DNA from: Desulfobacterales bacterium
GTDB taxonomy: Bacteria; Desulfobacterota; Desulfobacteria; Desulfobacterales; JAFDCJ01
Length of the DNA: 15,190 nt
Direction of reading: 5' to 3'
Assembly (NCBI GenBank): GCA_020345785.1
Contig: CP070771.1
Span: forward strand, 397,246-412,435
Under the pieces are notes generated by a model. That model was not told the origin of the DNA. It searched no databases and was given only the letters and a program-made list of their open reading frames with translations. The translations under genes and the position numbers were made by a program. Shown here piece after piece: positions 14,105-15,190 of this stretch. Positions within the stretch are counted from its first letter, which is position 1; each line of letters starts with the position of its first letter.

Positions 14105-15190
14105 ATGAATGAAATTGTCCTGGCGATTCTGCTGTTTGGCAGCGCATTTGCACTGTTGATTTCAGGTATTCCCATCTGGGCTGGATTGGCCGGTATTTCG
14201 ATCATATTTATTCTCATCTTCTCCCCGCACCTGTTGGAGACGGTTCCCTATGTGCTGCACGGCAGCATGGATAGCTTCGCCCTCTTGGCAATACCGCTGT
14301 TTATTCTTCTTAGCGCTCCCATTGCTGAATCGGATGCGAGTAAAGATTTGTATGAAACTTTACACAAATGGCTTTATAAGATTCCCGGAGGCCTTGGTAT
14401 CGCCAACATGATCGGCTGCGGAATATTCGCGGCGCTCTGCGGTTCCAGCCCGGCCACTGCGGCTGCCATCGGCGGCATCGGAATCCCGGAAATGAGAAAG
14501 CGCGGCTATTCACCCGCCCTGAGTACAGGATTAATCGCCCATGCCGGAACCTTCGGCATCCTGATTCCGCCCAGTGTTACCATGATCCTCTATGGCGTGG
14601 CCACCGAGACATCTATCGGCAAGTGTTTTATTGCCGGCGTTATCCCGGGCATTCTCGAAATTCTTCTCAGCTGTATCTGGGTCGGGGGTGTATTCTTTTA
14701 CCGCAAACTGGTACCGGCGAGACCCGGTGACATGTATTACATCAAGGACCAGGCCCAGGTAGAATCTTTTTCCTGGAAAGATCGGTTTGCCTCCCTGATC
14801 AAGGTCCTGCCGTTTGTCTTAATCATTATCGGAATCATGGGATCCCTGTATGGGGGATGGGCAACGCCCAGTGAAGCCGGAGGGGTGGGCGCAGTGCTCT
14901 CCCTGATTTTTGTGATGACCATCTATAAAATCTGGCGGCCCCGACAGCTCTGGAAGATATTCATAAAAGCCTTAAACGAAAGCAGCATGATATTGATGAT
15001 CATGGCCGCCGCACTTTTGTTCGCCTACGTTTCTTCGGATCTGTATGCGACCCAAACCCTGGGAGCGCTGATTTTAAAACTTCCGCTGGGAAAATGGGGG
15101 ATTATCATCCTGATAAATATTTTGCTGCTGGTTTTGGGATGCTTTATTCCCCCGGCAGCCGTTATCTTAATGGTGGCGCCGCTTTTGCTG
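14105..15190 (+). CDS. dctM: TRAP transporter large permease (DctM family), 3' end outside window
   Basis: ATG at 14105 with AAGGAAG seven bases upstream; the frame stays open through the last base, giving 362 of the usual 425 or so residues. Family stretches include IPLFILLSAPIAES (about 65-78), a CGIFAALCGSSPATAAAIG segment (about 101-119), TGLIAHAGTFGILIPPSVTM (about 138-157) and GGWATPSEAGGVGAV (about 252-266). It forms the Na+-coupled elevator-type channel of the TRAP system in the inner membrane. In place of the more common GE(L)M after the first PLF motif it reads APIAESDASKDLY, a small local variant. Assignment is firm. Confidence 0.95.
   Translation, partial: MNEIVLAILLFGSAFALLISGIPIWAGLAGISIIFILIFSPHLLETVPYVLHGSMDSFALLAIPLFILLSAPIAESDASKDLYETLHKWLYKIPGGLGIANMIGCGIFAALCGSSPATAAAIGGIGIPEMRKRGYSPALSTGLIAHAGTFGILIPPSVTMILYGVATETSIGKCFIAGVIPGILEILLSCIWVGGVFFYRKLVPARPGDMYYIKDQAQVESFSWKDRFASLIKVLPFVLIIIGIMGSLYGGWATPSEAGGVGAVLSLIFVMTIYKIWRPRQLWKIFIKALNESSMILMIMAAALLFAYVSSDLYATQTLGALILKLPLGKWGIIILINILLLVLGCFIPPAAVILMVAPLLL

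Overview
The window looks like a stretch of a Desulfobacterales-type (former Deltaproteobacteria) chromosome. This is inferred, not proven. The grounds are a moderate-GC genome, a three-gene TRAP transporter, a PAS/sigma-54 activator with a cysteine cluster, a QueG-like iron-sulfur protein, and long AT-rich spacers full of small palindromic repeats. No rRNA, tRNA, CRISPR array, transposase or phage gene is seen.

Layout, left to right. (1) 1-1200: the C-terminal part of a MATE efflux pump. (2) 1404-3859: a two-gene unit made of a single-domain COG3910-type ATPase whose end overlaps the start of a full-length ABC exporter. It is bracketed by two inverted copies (1295-1390 and 3857-3952) of a 96-bp palindromic-ended repeat. 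(3) 4200-4997, minus strand: a QueG-like protein with eight cysteines suited to two 4Fe-4S clusters. (4) 5593-6990: a PAS-AAA+-Fis sigma-54 activator. About 340 bp beyond it is a near-consensus sigma-54 promoter (7341-7355), placed to drive a 30-residue single-helix membrane peptide (7411-7503) with an excellent Shine-Dalgarno. This small gene appears in no longer reading frame and is easily missed. (5) 7531-8083: a gene-poor stretch with a third repeat copy, a nested palindrome, and an 80-bp block that also occurs upstream of the activator gene. (6) 8084-9521: an ABM-like small protein, an orphan class III cyclase domain and a GYD-domain protein. (7) 9793-10776, minus strand: an Fpg/Nei-type DNA glycosylase, divergent from an exported intradiol-dioxygenase-like protein (10868-11377). 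(8) 12065-15190: TRAP transporter genes dctP, dctQ and dctM, the last running off the window.

How the parts may work together (inference). The activator probably controls the sigma-54 promoter just downstream of it. The duplicated 80-bp block lies about 255 bp before the start codons of both the activator gene and the ABM-like gene, which suggests the two transcripts share a promoter or operator. The TRAP system would import an organic anion. The exported ring-cleavage-type enzyme next to it hints at aromatic substrates, but nothing in the sequence fixes the substrate.

The most interesting signals are the sigma-54-driven micropeptide, the palindromic mini-repeat family bracketing the ATPase/ABC unit, the duplicated leader block, and the cyclase domain in which the usual Lys/Asp purine-recognition pair looks charge-swapped.
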